NCBI GenBank assembly: GCA_947034895.1
Contig: OX344764.1
Span: forward strand, 43,381,348 to 43,445,347
Reading direction: 5' to 3'
Origin: Rhytidiadelphus loreus
Taxonomy: Eukaryota > Streptophyta > Bryopsida > Hypnales > Hylocomiaceae
DNA length: 64,000 nucleotides
Shown: piece after piece, positions 10,338-20,809 of the stretch
Layout of the letters: each line of letters begins with the position of its first letter
How positions within the stretch are numbered: the first letter of the stretch is position 1
Notes under the pieces: generated by a model
What the model was told of the DNA's origin: nothing
The model's database searches: none
The model's input: the letters and a program-made list of their open reading frames with translations, nothing else
Program-made: the position numbers and the translations under genes

Positions 10338-10554
10338 CATGTGGAGTTAGCATCATCGTATCGCATTCATAGTATATATAGATAGCATCATATTCAGGCC
10401 TCCATAATACTAAATACATTGCTATTATAATTTTACTTCTGCACATATTGTCTATGTTTGTCTATTAATGTATTTTGTTCTTCTGGTGGTGGCTTGAAAT
10501 TCTTATTGCATTCTTAGTTAATGAAGCTTGTAGAACTCCCATTTCATTGGAAAA

Positions 10555-10575
10555 CTCCCATTTTAATGAATATGA
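10555..10575 (+). repeat. Right copy of the 21-bp direct repeat
   Basis: Identical to 6816-6836 and preceded by a partial variant (ACTCCCATTTCATT at about 10535). It marks the right border of the 3.7-kb acidic-ORF/FCP1-like unit and lies just before LTR-like copy A. Confidence 0.8.
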
Positions 10576-10597
10576 TGTTAACATAAATAACACAACA

Positions 10598-12185
10598 TGA
10601 ACTGGAAGCCCCCCAAAGCGGCATCGCCAAGGTACGGTGGAGGGTGGTTCCAGAGTTAGTACAGGATACGGACGAAGGACACTCAACCCGACTTTGGATG
10701 GTAAGAAAACTTAGAAAAGAAACCACACAAGAGTTACAAGACAAGAAAGAAGGGCCCCCCATGGACCTTCAATACTAAAATTGCAACAACAAAGAGCAGC
10801 AAAGTGCTCCAAATCACCGTAGGTAGTTTTGGCCAAAAGTTGCCAAAACCAAAAGAGGTTGGACCCACAGACCCAAAACAAGTATTGGGGGTGTTTTGGG
10901 AGAGAGAAGGGCCCCCTTTTATAGGTTTCCAAGGGCCCACTCCCCCCCTCGACGAGTAACCTCATCCATCCGGATTTTCATCCAATTTTGAGATTTTCAC
11001 CTAATTTTGGGTTTTACGCTGGCCCTAACTTCTAACTTTTGGAGTTTAGCTCGGAATTGCAAACGGATTGCACCAATGGCTTCAGAATGCCATTTTTAAC
11101 CTAAAGGACTTTCTACCCCCTATTTCTATCGCAAAAAATCCATCGGAAACTAGTGCCAACTGGGGCCAATTAAAAGGGTAAAAAACTAACTTTTGGGGTT
11201 TACCTCTTTTGGCCTAGGTAACTAGCTAGGGTTGTTGGGGAGGCTCTAGGGAGTAAGAAAAGACTCCTTGATGTCTTTGTTCCGACTTCGTACGCTCCCG
11301 GGACGCCGGTCAACCCCGCAAAGATCTTGCCGTAATTATTAATTGGGGAAATGTTGTTGATTTCGGCTGCCTCCCGCTATCGGAACATCATGAAATTTGT
11401 CGGGGCGCGTTATTAACATAAAAGATGCTAATATAATTTTTAGTGAGATTTTAACGCGGCCTGGGTATTTTCCATGAATTTCCCAACGTGGCCTTTGGCA
11501 GTTGACTACTCGGAAAAAAATCCTTTGGAGATCAGAAAAAACCGAGACTTTTTGGGAAACCTCTCATGGAGTCCCCCAAGCCACGTGCCAAGTCTTGGGC
11601 TAATCTGGCACATAGTCGGTAGCGAGGTGAAAACTGACTTCGGTTGAATCACCGGTAGTCAGGAAATCTTTCACACTTGAGGGAATCTTGGCCAATGGCT
11701 TTCGCTGTGGATACCCCGACATGCTCCAGATCCAAGAACACTATCCAGCGGCTGTGAATTCCTCCATGCGGCCTGTCTGGGACAAGTAACACTTGCAAGC
11801 TAACAATTTGGATTCCTAATGTTTCGTCGGTGGAATGGGGAAACTAGAACCTATCTTTGGAGATTTACGTGGGGACCTCCCTAACTCTCCTAAGACCAAT
11901 TTAGCCTATCATGGTCACATGCAATGGGTTTGGGCTATTTCGGGTAAGTTTCCAGTAGCCCTATTGTTTTCCACCATTTACGGATTCTAACCTATATACA
12001 AGTGGGTTTTATGGGTAATCTATGGATAAAAGGCTATTTATGACCAAATGCTATACTGGTACGTGACATATCTATTTTGGTTCTACACTCTTTTTTGGGC
12101 TTTTTGTAGTACTTTATGCCTTAATTTGTAATAAACTAAAAAAAACAAAAACAATGAGTCTCAAGTGACGAATTTGGGGCTCACA
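10598..12185 (-). mobile_element. LTR-like promoter repeat, copy A (about 1.59 kb)
   Basis: Both ends are TG...CA on either strand: plus-strand TGAACTGG at 10598 and GGCTCACA ending at 12185. On the minus strand it begins TGTGAGCCCCAAATT and carries TATAAAA (complement of 10917-10923), then a leader-like stretch. Copies B (21.1 kb) and C (25.2 kb) match it along most of its length, and D and D' match more weakly. Flanking five-base duplications are absent and no primer-binding site or polypurine tract is evident next to it, so it looks like a truncated or rearranged LTR. The segment 11503-12185 recurs twice in tandem in copy C. Confidence 0.6.
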
Positions 12186-12918
12186 ATATCCGGCTGAGAT
12201 ACTAAACAAGGCCAAGCTCTTCGATGAGAAGGTTTTAGAAGGGGAAGGAAAAATAGGAGACAAAGTCATTAATGTCCTAGTTACCTTCCATTTACAACTG
12301 GAAGAGTTACTTGTTCAGCTGAGGGGTGTAGTGGGAGAGAGTAGTCAGCCTCCAAAACCGGAATCGAAACCGGAAGCCACAGCAAGAAAAGAGGGTACTC
12401 CCGCTAAACCTCCCAGATCGGATAGTTGGCATATGTCACCATTGGGTCAGGATAAAACCGGAAAGTCTCCAAGAAATGTGGATGTCACCACGCCGGCGAA
12501 AGAGAGTGCTATGTAGGAATCCAGGGCAAAGCGTGCATCTACATCCGGATCTCAGACTCGCGGTCAGACCAAAGTCAAAAAAGGAAGTCGGGAAACGCCG
12601 GAAAGTAAGAAATCGGACGTTTCCCCATCCCCAAGCGAAGTAGCAAAGAGAAGATCGGAGTCGCACAAGAAGCCCATTGAGTTAGGGTCTGAAGAAGATG
12701 ATGAAGAAGGCGAATCTGAGGAGGAAGAAGTGGAATCCGATTCTAGAACTGAGGAAGAATTTGAACCGTACTCAGATCCATACCAAGAATTAGCAGCTCC
12801 AAAGCGAACCAAGACCAAGCTGAAGGCACAGAAGTCAAAGACGAAGAAGCGCAGGGCTTCAAGTGTTTCCGGTTCTGCCCGGAAACAACCAGCAAGGAAG
12901 GGGCTGCCACTTCAGTAA
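12169..12918 (+). pseudogene. C-terminal remnant of a charged, disordered protein with an in-frame TAG
   Basis: The frame is open from 12169 to 12513, meets TAG at 12514, then stays open to TAA at 12916. The first part (LNKAKLFDEKV, then TFHLQLEELLVQLRGVV) could form amphipathic helices. The rest is Pro/Ser/Lys-rich, with a strongly acidic block (SEEDDEEGESEEEE) followed by KRTKTKLKAQKSKTKKRR. There is no natural start codon because LTR-like copy A ends at 12185, cutting off the 5' part. It may be the end of a retroelement ORF or of a nuclear-protein gene. No domain is recognised. Confidence 0.45.
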
Positions 12919-14623
12919 AGACTCCAGCTAAGCGGCAGAAGAAGTGATTTTAGGGTTAGGTAGAATCATAAATGGACGGCTGAAAACCTAAGTTTTGGGG
13001 GGAAAAGTAGTTTTCAAATAGCTTTTTAGATGAGTAGAGAATTTCTATTGAACTTGCTTGGTATGAGCCCTCAAGTTGGCACTTGGAACTCTGAACTTAT
13101 TTTTCGCGATTTTTAGTTAATTTTTAAGTGAAAAATAGGAAAAAACATATAAAAATACAATTATTGTGGGTTTTGGTAGAAGTCCCTACCAAAGAGGTGT
13201 GTCATGGCCTTAAATGCGTGAAACACGTAAGACGTTACATTTTCACTAATTTTAGGTCTTATTAGTAGAAATAAGTAGTTAAGTCAGTAATTCCAAGCGA
13301 TGTGAGAATTTGAGAGTTAACCAGTCCTAGTGTCTTGTTCATGTAATACAATACATATAAGTATACATGTAACAAACTAGTTAAAAGTTAGAGTCTAGTC
13401 CGAGTCAATCCAAATCCAACTCGAAAGAGTTAGATTTATTGTTTGCAGGTAATTTTGAGAAATACATTCATTCACAGATCAAGATGGAGGAAATGATGAT
13501 TGGAACATACAGAGAGGTGCTTTTCTAGGTCAAAGCATGCCAGGAGGTCAAATAGAAGCCCAATCATCCAAGATTCCCCCGATATCAAGAATATTTTTCC
13601 CCCCCGGGTGGAAATTATTAAAGAATTGCTAAAAATAGCATTCTTATTGGAGATTTGGTTTTGCCCTTAGTTGATGGACATCTTGTAGAAGATTGCCCAA
13701 AAGTTTCGGGATTTTACAGAACTCCACGATGACTCCATGGGAAGTCAACCGCTTAAAACTGCATTCGTAAATTCCTAGAAATTACCAATGTTGCGGTAAA
13801 ATCTCACTAAAAATTAGAATAGTGTTTTGTGTGCCAATAAAGAGCCCTGTCAAGTTTGAAGACATTCCAACATTCCCAAGTACCAGAATCAAGACCGACA
13901 GCGAATTTTACAAGAATTTACAACTTGGCGGCGGGTTGACCGGCGAACCAGGAGCTAGCGGTGTCCGAACGGAGCATTTCAAGGGTCAATTCTTACTCCC
14001 ACGAATATTCTAAACCACCCAGGACCGACAGTTTCATCAAAAGACGCAAACTCCCAAAGTTAGCTTTTTAACTTTTGTTTTGAGTTACCGTGACTCAAAT
14101 TTGCGCTTTAAAACGGCTAGAGAGGTAGGGGTAAGGGGTCCTTTAGGCTAATTGGGGTCTTCTGAACGCGATGGTGCAGTTTGTTTTTAGTTTCGAGTTG
14201 TCCCTCAAAAGATAGAGAGGGTCAGCCCTTAGTTTGACTTTTAAAAGGTAATTTTTGATTAATCTGGGTTGATTTTGCAAATATCTCTTGTAAAATCAAA
14301 GATTGGATTTGCCCAAGATACTTGTCTTGCGTAAGAAGCCATCTTTTGGACTAAAGAAAGACAATTTAGAACTAACCCTAGATTAAAACACAAAATATCT
14401 CGGTTAATTAGGTAGGTTTTCAAAATATCTTTGGGAAAATCAAATATTTGATTTGGGAAAAGATTCTAAGGCCATTTAGGGCCTAAAAGGAACTCGCTTG
14501 AGAACCTTCCTTCCCATTAAACAAAGATTATTTTGAAAATACGTTTAGGTAGTTTAGCGAAATATCTAGATTGAAAGTGAAGATTATTTTACGAACAACT
14601 TACCGGGGGGGGCCGGGAGCGAG

Positions 14624-14630
14624 TATATAA
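14624..14630 (+). promoter_or_regulatory. TATA box of copy D
   Basis: TATATAA in a conserved context (GAGTATATAAGGCC) also present in D' at 61433-61439 on the minus strand. In copies A, B and C the matching position holds TATAAAA followed by a G/C-rich stretch. Conservation in all five copies supports a real core promoter. Confidence 0.65.
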
Positions 14631-15320
14631 GGCCCTTCCTTGAGGTTGTTCGGGGCCCTCATTTCTTTGTTTCATTCTTGTTGTTGCTCTTGTCGTGCTA
14701 CCGACACTTGTCGGAGTACTTTTAAGCCAAGTTTTGGCTATTTTCTTCTATTTTCTTCTATTCTCTTGTACTTTGAAGGTCCGGAGGGCCCCTTCAAAGC
14801 TTTGTTTTCTTTTCTTGTTTGAATTTGGAGGCTTCAAGCCCCAAAACTTTGCTTTTCAAAGAGTTTAGGTGGAGGAAATCCCCTAACTCTAGTGTTGTTT
14901 GTGTTAACTAACTTATTTCTTGAATTTGGAGGCTTCAAGCCCCAAAACTTTGATATTTTGGGATTTGTGGGAGTAGTTTCCAAAATCTAAGTTGATTTTA
15001 TTGTTCTTTTGGATACTAACCAACCATTTGTGTGAATTGAGAATAGTTTGTGAACTTAAAACTTTAAAGCGGCAAGGCTAGATCTTACCAAAAGGTTTTG
15101 AGCATCACCACGTGCCAAAACTCGTTGTATAACGGGTGTTTGGTTTGAATAATTGCTAATGTTCGGTTAAACACTGTTATGTGTACCTCCTTTAGTGATT
15201 AAACTAGAACTTTGCTTTGGATTTTGGAAATTAGTTTTTAATGTTCGGTTAAAACACTGTCATGTGTACCTCCTTTAAGAATTAAGTTTCAAAATACTAG
15301 TTTGGGCCCTTGGATACTGG

Positions 15321-15525
15321 TTATTCCTGGGGTTGCTTCCGCACGGCGGAGCTTTGACTTTGAAACCTGGAAACGGGTACTTGAAATTTAAGTTGTCAGT
15401 TATTTCCTGGGGTTGCTCCCACACGGCGGAGCTTTGACTTTGAAACCTGGAAACGGGTACTTGAAACTTTGATTTGACTGTTAATTCCTGGGGTTGCTCC
15501 CGCACGGCGGAGCTTTGACTTTAAA
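15321..15525 (+). repeat. 80-bp leader repeat (two full units and a partial)
   Basis: Units begin near 15321, 15401 and 15481, each with TTCCTGGGGTTGCT followed by GGCGGAGCTTTGACTTT. The first two add GAAACCTGGAAACGGGTA. The same units occur inverted at about 60470-60740 in D'. Single diverged copies of the GGCGGAGCTTTGAA core occur downstream of copy B, and more weakly of copy C. Confidence 0.8.
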
Positions 15526-15949
15526 AGGTTAAAATTTACTTTTAAACTGACCATCTAATCGTGAATTTAACCTGCATGGCTTTGAAACCAAGAAATCCAC
15601 GAAATAAGATTCTTATGAAACTTATTTAAAGTCCAACTTTCAAAGATTGATTTCTCTTTGGCTTGTGCATGTGTTGGAGGTATTTTGTTTTCAACTCTTG
15701 TTACTTTAATTTCATTTCAAATTGCTAGGTTCATTGCCTTGAATTTCCATAGGAAGTAGTTCATTGTGGTTTTACGGGTTTAAGTGTTACTTACAGAAAT
15801 TTAACCTCCCTTTAAGTCTTTAGAAAAGTTTTCCTTGTAGATGGAGTTTTCTTTTTAAAAGGAAAAATTCAGTTTTAAGATTCCAAGTTTTAGCTTTCAG
15901 TCATTCCGTCCAGCCCTAAGGCGAGGGAGGACCAGGCAGCCCGAAGAAA

Positions 15950-16095
15950 GGCGGGACAGCCAGCAAGGAATAACAGCGGGGAACGGCAGTAGGGGAACGG
16001 CAGCAAGGGAACGGCAGCGGGGAATGGCAGTAAGGGAACGACAGCGGGGAACGGCAGCAAAGGAACGGTAGCACGGGGAACGGCAGTGCGGGGGA
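15950..16095. repeat. GC-rich minisatellite (GGGAACGGCAG-type)
   Basis: About ten imperfect 11-14 base units of GGGAACGGCAGYA type. The long minus-strand frames here are by-products of the repeat. The block sits between the promoter leader and the short coding exon of copy D, where D' has its own GACGGAACCAGCAGGAGG-type repeats. Confidence 0.75.
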
Positions 16096-16099
16096 CGAA

Positions 16100-16984
16100 T
16101 AGGAGAGCGACACGTGTCCCTCTCCACCGAGCCAGTCCTGTTCAGTTAGAGCGTCAGAAAGGCTGAGCTCACAGCTCGAATTCGCAGGCTGAATCTACAG
16201 ACAGGGGGTCGAAATCCAGCGCCACCAAAATCAAAAGGTAAGCAAAACAATTGATTTTCCTCAAACAAAATTCTTGTTGTGTTGAATTTGAACCCTTAAA
16301 ACTATCGTAATATCATGTTAAAGAGTGGCCTTGGCCTAAGTGGAACTAAAGCTTTGAATTTCTAAACAACAACTCTCTATTGCACCTACATCTCTCTCGG
16401 TTTAACAACTTCCAAATTCCTAATCCTCCATAAAACAACTAAAGAAAATGGGGAAGGAAGAAGAATGAAGAACATGATATAGGAAGGAATTTAGAAACGT
16501 GGAGAATGTTCGAATAGAAAATTCATTTAAAAAGAATATCACTATTCATAATTGGCCTAAGGCTTGTTGTTAGAAGTTATTCCTTCTACTATTCATTGAT
16601 AGATTTGTTTTTGATTGTTTTTGATTATTTTATTAGAATACTATTCATTCATTTGGTTTTAGTTATTAAATAGGATTCCAAAGCCAAATTAGTTGTTTGT
16701 TTGTAGTTTGGGGATTTGTTTTATTAGGCCTAATAAGCCAAAACAATAAAACAAACAACAACTAATATCTTGGAATATTTAACAAAATAACTATTAAAAA
16801 ATTGGCACTTGAATAAAACTACTATTCATTGAAAACTTAGGAAATACGAATTAAATTTATCATTTAATTCAAATTCCTAAAATCAAAGGATTAGTTTTAA
16901 ATCGCCAAAACTAACAAACTTGGACTTTTTAGATAGGTTTAGAAACAATAATAACTAAGATTTCTTTCAAATTCATGAAAGACA
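16100..16984. other. AT-rich spacer in copy D before its coding exon
   Basis: No gene. It includes a stretch (about 16380-16410, ATCTCTCTCGGTTTAACAACTT) that matches D' near 56700 in inverse orientation, which supports homology of D and D' through this part. Confidence 0.5.
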
Positions 16985-17056
16985 ATGGAGAATTTCGAGG
17001 AGACAATTATGATGGTGTTTTGCGATGACGGGACGATCGACATTCTTGACACCGAG
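16985..17056 (+). CDS. Short conserved coding exon of repeat copy D (24 codons)
   Basis: ATG at 16985, in frame to a donor at 17056|17057 (ACCGAG|GTATGA), phase 0. The peptide keeps ME at the start, ETI in the middle and DGTI(D/E) near the end, as in D' (56219-56142). That copy is two codons longer and also ends in phase 0 at a strong donor. Matching frame, in-frame length difference and matching donors argue for a real coding exon. In D the following exon, near 18033-18190, has a stop soon after the acceptor, so this copy seems dead. Function is unknown. Confidence 0.5.
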
Positions 17057-18032
17057 GTATGATTTCAACATTTATCCTTTGTCTTTTCTTTTGCTTTCAT
17101 TCTTTAAAAATTTAGATCAGAAAATTAAAACTAACAAAATTAACCATTAAAAATCCGATAGCTAGTAGAATTTAAATTGTTAGAAAACCTTTGAAAATTT
17201 AACTAAAATCGTAAAGGTAATAATTAGATTAACTTTGAATTAATTTGGAAAACGAAATAGTAATCTCATCCAAAAGAATCTCAAAAGGAATCTAATTTAA
17301 TTTAGGAACTTAAAGAATATTAGAATAATTAAGGGAAGTCAAAACCTAATTTATCCAGTTATTCTCTTGAAAATTATTAAAAGAACGAATTCCATCCAAC
17401 CAAGGGGAATTTTCATCCATTTAAAAGTTTTCACCTAAAAGTTCTAAATTCTTACTTTTTAAGAAGTTAATTAATCACTTTACTCATAAAAACCATAAAA
17501 CCCTAAAAATTCACTAAAATTAGAATAATAACTTAGAATTAGGATTAATTAAAGAACAATTAGGAATATTCTCAAGGCACGACTAGGGAATCTTTTGAAA
17601 CCATAATCTTTTAGAGAATCTTTTGAAGATTCCAAATCCACCTTTTACTTTTAAAATTACTTTAATTTGAAGGATAAAAGCATGGATGAAAATTTGACCT
17701 AGTTTTGGATGAAAAATTCTAAAGTAGGTTAAAATTAGGTTTGCTCTAAAAATTCCATTAGATAACTTAATTAACCTTTCAACCCTGAAATTTAGATTTA
17801 TTTTACATTAATTTGCTATTTTTAGTTGACGGATGAAGTTTTTAGGATAGAATTAGGTACGAATTTCATCCACACATAACTTTCATTAGGAATATCAGAA
17901 TCCAACTTGCTTTACCATTTTGGAAAGGGCAATTTGTATTCTTTGAATTAGTTTAGGTAGAAGTTTATTTTAGCTAGAAGTTTAATTCACAATTAACTAA
18001 CCCTTAACAACCTTTATTTCTTAACTATTAGA
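17057..18032 (+). other. Putative intron of copy D
   Basis: AT-rich, with no ORF. It runs from the donor at 17057 to an acceptor ATTAG near 18032 preceded by a pyrimidine-rich stretch. Its 3' part (GGATGAAGTTTTTAGGA, GAATTTCATCCAC) is alignable to the intron of D' and to 22200-22600 on the minus strand. Confidence 0.45.
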
Positions 18033-18190
18033 GTGTTTTGAAGTACTTAAAGTAGGTAAAAATCAACATAACAAAGTGTCCATTGCTTGGAAGGCCAAAG
18101 AACACTACGTTTACATTTCACCCTTACAATTTGCAAACTTATGCCGCTAGAACCTGTGTGCAACTTTCTGACTTAAGAGTGGAGTTAGAA
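18033..18190 (+). pseudogene. Decayed second exon of copy D
   Basis: Matches exon 2 of D' at nucleotide level (TGTCCATTGCTTGGAA, CCAAAGAACACTA, then GTGCAACTTTCTGACTTAAG). The encoded block VQLSDLRVELETL is kept. Small indels, a stop near the start and a roughly 40-base insertion break the frame relative to D'. Confidence 0.45.
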
Positions 18191-18199
18191 ACACTCACA

Positions 18200-19330
18200 C
18201 TTGGATCCGGATTTTTAGAATCTGAGATCCGTTTTTTGTGGAAAGGATTGGTTGTTAGGAAGTCAACTAGGAGGCAGATAAGGAGAATGACACGTGTCAT
18301 TCCCTTGGGGTTTTACTTTTGATTCCCTTGGGCGGTAAAAGTCCCTTGGGTTGTAGACTATTTAGGATTCAGATTTTTAGTTGTTTAGTGTGCATTTTCG
18401 GATCTTGTTTTCCTAGCATCGTGCAATACAAGTCAGAACTTTCTAATTCACCTTGTGTGTCTGAGCGTACTTGGATGGCATGCTATGTCATTGTATGTTC
18501 ATTTGGATTGCAGGATTAGGTAGAGGGGAAGTGTGCCCGGATGTTGGGTTTAACCGGATTCTAGGAGTTTAAGTGAGTTTGTGTGCGATGGCATTTTCCT
18601 GATCCCAGTGGCGTGATTGGTTTAGATTCCATTAGTTGAATACGGTCCCAGTAGATTAGAGTTGCAACCGTTGAATTACCAAAACTCTCTAGTTTAATGG
18701 TTGATAGGTTCTTTGGTTAACCAAAAACTGAAGGGGATGTGATATTCCTCCATTTCGTCTATCTCGGATTCTACCCGGATCTTAGACTAATCCAATAGGC
18801 TGTCGTTGTAGTATTTGTTAGGTTATTAGCTGGATTTTCTTGCGTGACCTACTGATCCGGAATCTTCCGGCTTAGATGTGAAGGAAAGTCAGTTAAATAG
18901 TATATGTGTGTGTTGTTGTTGGTTTACTTAAAAGTAGCACTCTTGACACTATAAAACATAGAGGGTAGGAATCAGCTTCCTTCCTTAAGCACAATACGCA
19001 GATCCCTCTTAGTCCAGAGGTTAAACTTGAATCCGGTTACGTTTGACAGGAAGTCCGGAAATTGGACTAGGTACCCAATTTCTAGTTCCGGTCCTCAATG
19101 TAGGTAGACTGTAAATAGCGAAGGGTTAGAAAATAGCTCAGATTCAGATCTAGAGGTGATCCGGATAGTTTAGCTTAGTTTCCCTGCCGGATTTGAGTAG
19201 GTTTTTGCTTGGTGTTGTTGTGGTAATCCTTGTCCGTATTTCCAGTTATTAAGAATCAGTGACAAATCTCTGTGGGAACGATAAACGAGTCACTTTAGGG
19301 CCTTTTCCGGTCTTAGAGAAGCATTTCGAC
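18200..19330. other. No gene recognised
   Basis: Moderately GC-balanced DNA with scattered short ORFs that show no domain. GGATCCGG- and CCGGAT-type words recur (for example near 18200, 18770, 19030 and 19155), suggesting the inside of an older repeat. Confidence 0.4.
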
Positions 19331-19339
19331 TTTCCTGTG

Positions 19340-19800
19340 CTACGATATGGACCCCAAACTCCCTCTAGACCCCGAACTCCCTCTGGACCCCAGCTCCCAC
19401 TAAACCTGACCCCGGCATTGGTTCCTGCTATTACCCCGCCACTAGTTGGTCTGCCGATTGTCGTGTTGGCTCTGCTACTTTGTCCAACCACCTGGCTGGT
19501 CTCGCCGGTCGTTGTACTGGCTCTTGTTGCTTGCTAGCCATTGAGTTGGTTCTTGTTGTTACCTAGCCACCAGGCTAGTCTCACCGATCGTCATGTTGAC
19601 TCCTATTACTTGCCGGCCATCAGGCTGGTTCCCAGTGTTACCCAACCACCAGCTAGTCCATCGGTTGTCGTGCTAGCTCTGCTACTTGCCGGCCACCGGT
19701 ATTGGTTTCTGCTATTTGCTCGGCCTTGCGGTTGGTTAGCGTCTGGCTGACCTCTCCTAGCGTTGGCTGGTCCTCCTACCCAAGTTGGCTAGGCTAACCC
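19340..19800. repeat. GC-rich cryptic repeats (CTGGCTGGTCTC / GCTGGTTC words)
   Basis: Diverged units built from CCCCGAACTCCCTCTGGACC early on, then CCACCAGGCTGGT, GTCGTGCTAGCTCTG and CTTGCCGGCCA words. ORFs here are compositionally biased products of the repeat. It resembles the minisatellite blocks at 15.95 and 23.3 kb in style but not in unit. Confidence 0.55.
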
Positions 19801-19980
19801 AAATCTGGACTAATTCTAATGGTGGGTTCACAATCTAACGAAATGTTATGAAATGGGACTTGGGTATATAGAATTGTAAAGAAAAGACAAAATGAAATTG
19901 TAATATGTTTTAGAAACTAAACTTTGGAGTAAACTAGTAGAAAATTCAGTGACCAAATTAACAAAAACGTGAGCTGCCCC

Positions 19981-20062
19981 ATTTGAGGTTGCCGGCAAGG
20001 TTTGAACCTTGCACCTCATACTTGGGGTGCAAGTTTCAAACCAATGCACCACACATACACAT
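19981..20062 (-). repeat. tRNA-like segment with A and B boxes
   Basis: On the minus strand, TGGTGCATTGG (complement of 20041-20051) fits the A box and AGGTTCAAACCT (complement of 19998-20009) fits the B box. They are spaced about 42 bases apart, like tRNA internal promoters. No intact acceptor stem is evident, so this is a tRNA-derived SINE head or tRNA relic, not a functional tRNA gene. A TG/CA microsatellite follows at about 20049-20078. Confidence 0.5.
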
Positions 20063-20128
20063 GCATGTGTGTGTGTGGATTTTTATTTATTTTATCTAGT
20101 TAAAATGTTTTTTTTTCCTTTTTTTGTT

Positions 20129-20485
20129 AAAGACAGCAGACTTTAGAGGTCATTTAAGCATAGAAAAACAACTTTTAAAAAAAAATTCGACTAAGAAAAG
20201 TTGCTAAATCAAATTATCTTTCATCTCCAAAAATCCGTTTGCAATTTCAAGTCTCCAATAAAAAGTTATGAATTAATTTCAGAGAGGGTCTTTCATGATG
20301 TCAAAAACAAAATTCAATCCAACCCCTCCCTGAAATTAATTCATGACTTTTTATTGGAGACTTGATATTGCAAACGAATTTTTGGAAATGAAAGATACTT
20401 TGATTTAACAATTTTTCATAGTTCAAAGTTTTAAAAAAAAAATTGGTTTTCTATTACTAAATGACCTCTGAAGTCTGCTGACTTT
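20129..20485. repeat. Foldback (long hairpin) repeat, about 357 bp
   Basis: The left arm starts AAAGACAGCAGACTTTAGAG and the right arm ends with its near complement (CTCTGAAGTCTGCTGACTTT). The arms stay complementary almost to the middle, for example TATCTTTCATCTCCAAAAATCC against the complement of its partner at about 20373-20395. The turn is near 20305. A diverged single arm occurs at 31536-31665. Confidence 0.8.
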
Positions 20486-20809
20486 GAAAAATATCGAATT
20501 GTGTATGATTTAGTATAAAAAAAAAACCACATTATTTATAGAATACTAACGATGGTGATTTAAACATTTTTCAAATCAAAAAACTTACTTGAGATTCTTG
20601 AAAGTCAAAATTAACAAAAAAGTGTTGATTTTTTTGTTGATTTAGAGTTGCAGTATCCAAATCAACAAAAAAAATTGTTGATTATGTCAATTTTTACCAA
20701 AATCAACAAAAAATTGTTCAAATGGACGATACAGTATGAAAATCAACACTTTTCTGTTGATGTTTTGTTGATTTGGTCACTGTTTTTCTATTAGTGAGTA
20801 AACTAGTAG

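Larger units (their letters stand above)
13064..15560 (+). mobile_element. LTR-like promoter repeat, copy D
   Basis: Starts TGAGCCCTCAAGTTGGCACTTG, alignable to the minus-strand start of copy A (TGTGAGCCCCAAATT...CACTTG) and to copy D' near 62710. A TATA box (TATATAA, 14624-14630) is followed by a leader shared with D', including GGTCCGGAGGGCCC and the repeated GGAGGCTTCAAGCCCC. D matches D' along its whole length, but on the opposite strand. A small frame at 13822-14013 is also conserved in D'. Confidence 0.6.
19927..20809. mobile_element. Non-autonomous TIR element with nested SINE-like and foldback parts
   Basis: A 14-base direct repeat GAGTAAACTAGTAG occurs at 19927-19940 and 20796-20809. 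Just inside are inverted ends: left CTAGTAGAAAATTCAGTGACC, and on the right the complement of CTAATAGAAAAACAGTGACC, each followed by AAAT(T/C)AACAAAA. The ends resemble CACTA-type TIRs (CACTARTAGAAAA) with the first base changed on the left. There is no transposase ORF inside. The 3' half is rich in AATCAACAAAA / TTTTGTTGATT words in both orientations. Confidence 0.65.

Noticed and set aside
10711..10965. 84-residue and neighbouring minus-strand frames in LTR-like copies A and C
   Set aside because: They fall downstream of the TATA box in the leader of a repeat. The frames are similar between A and C only because the DNA is, and they have no domain.
19981..20062. Functional tRNA gene
   Set aside because: A and B boxes are present, but I could not fold an acceptor stem, and the sequence is embedded in a transposon-like element.
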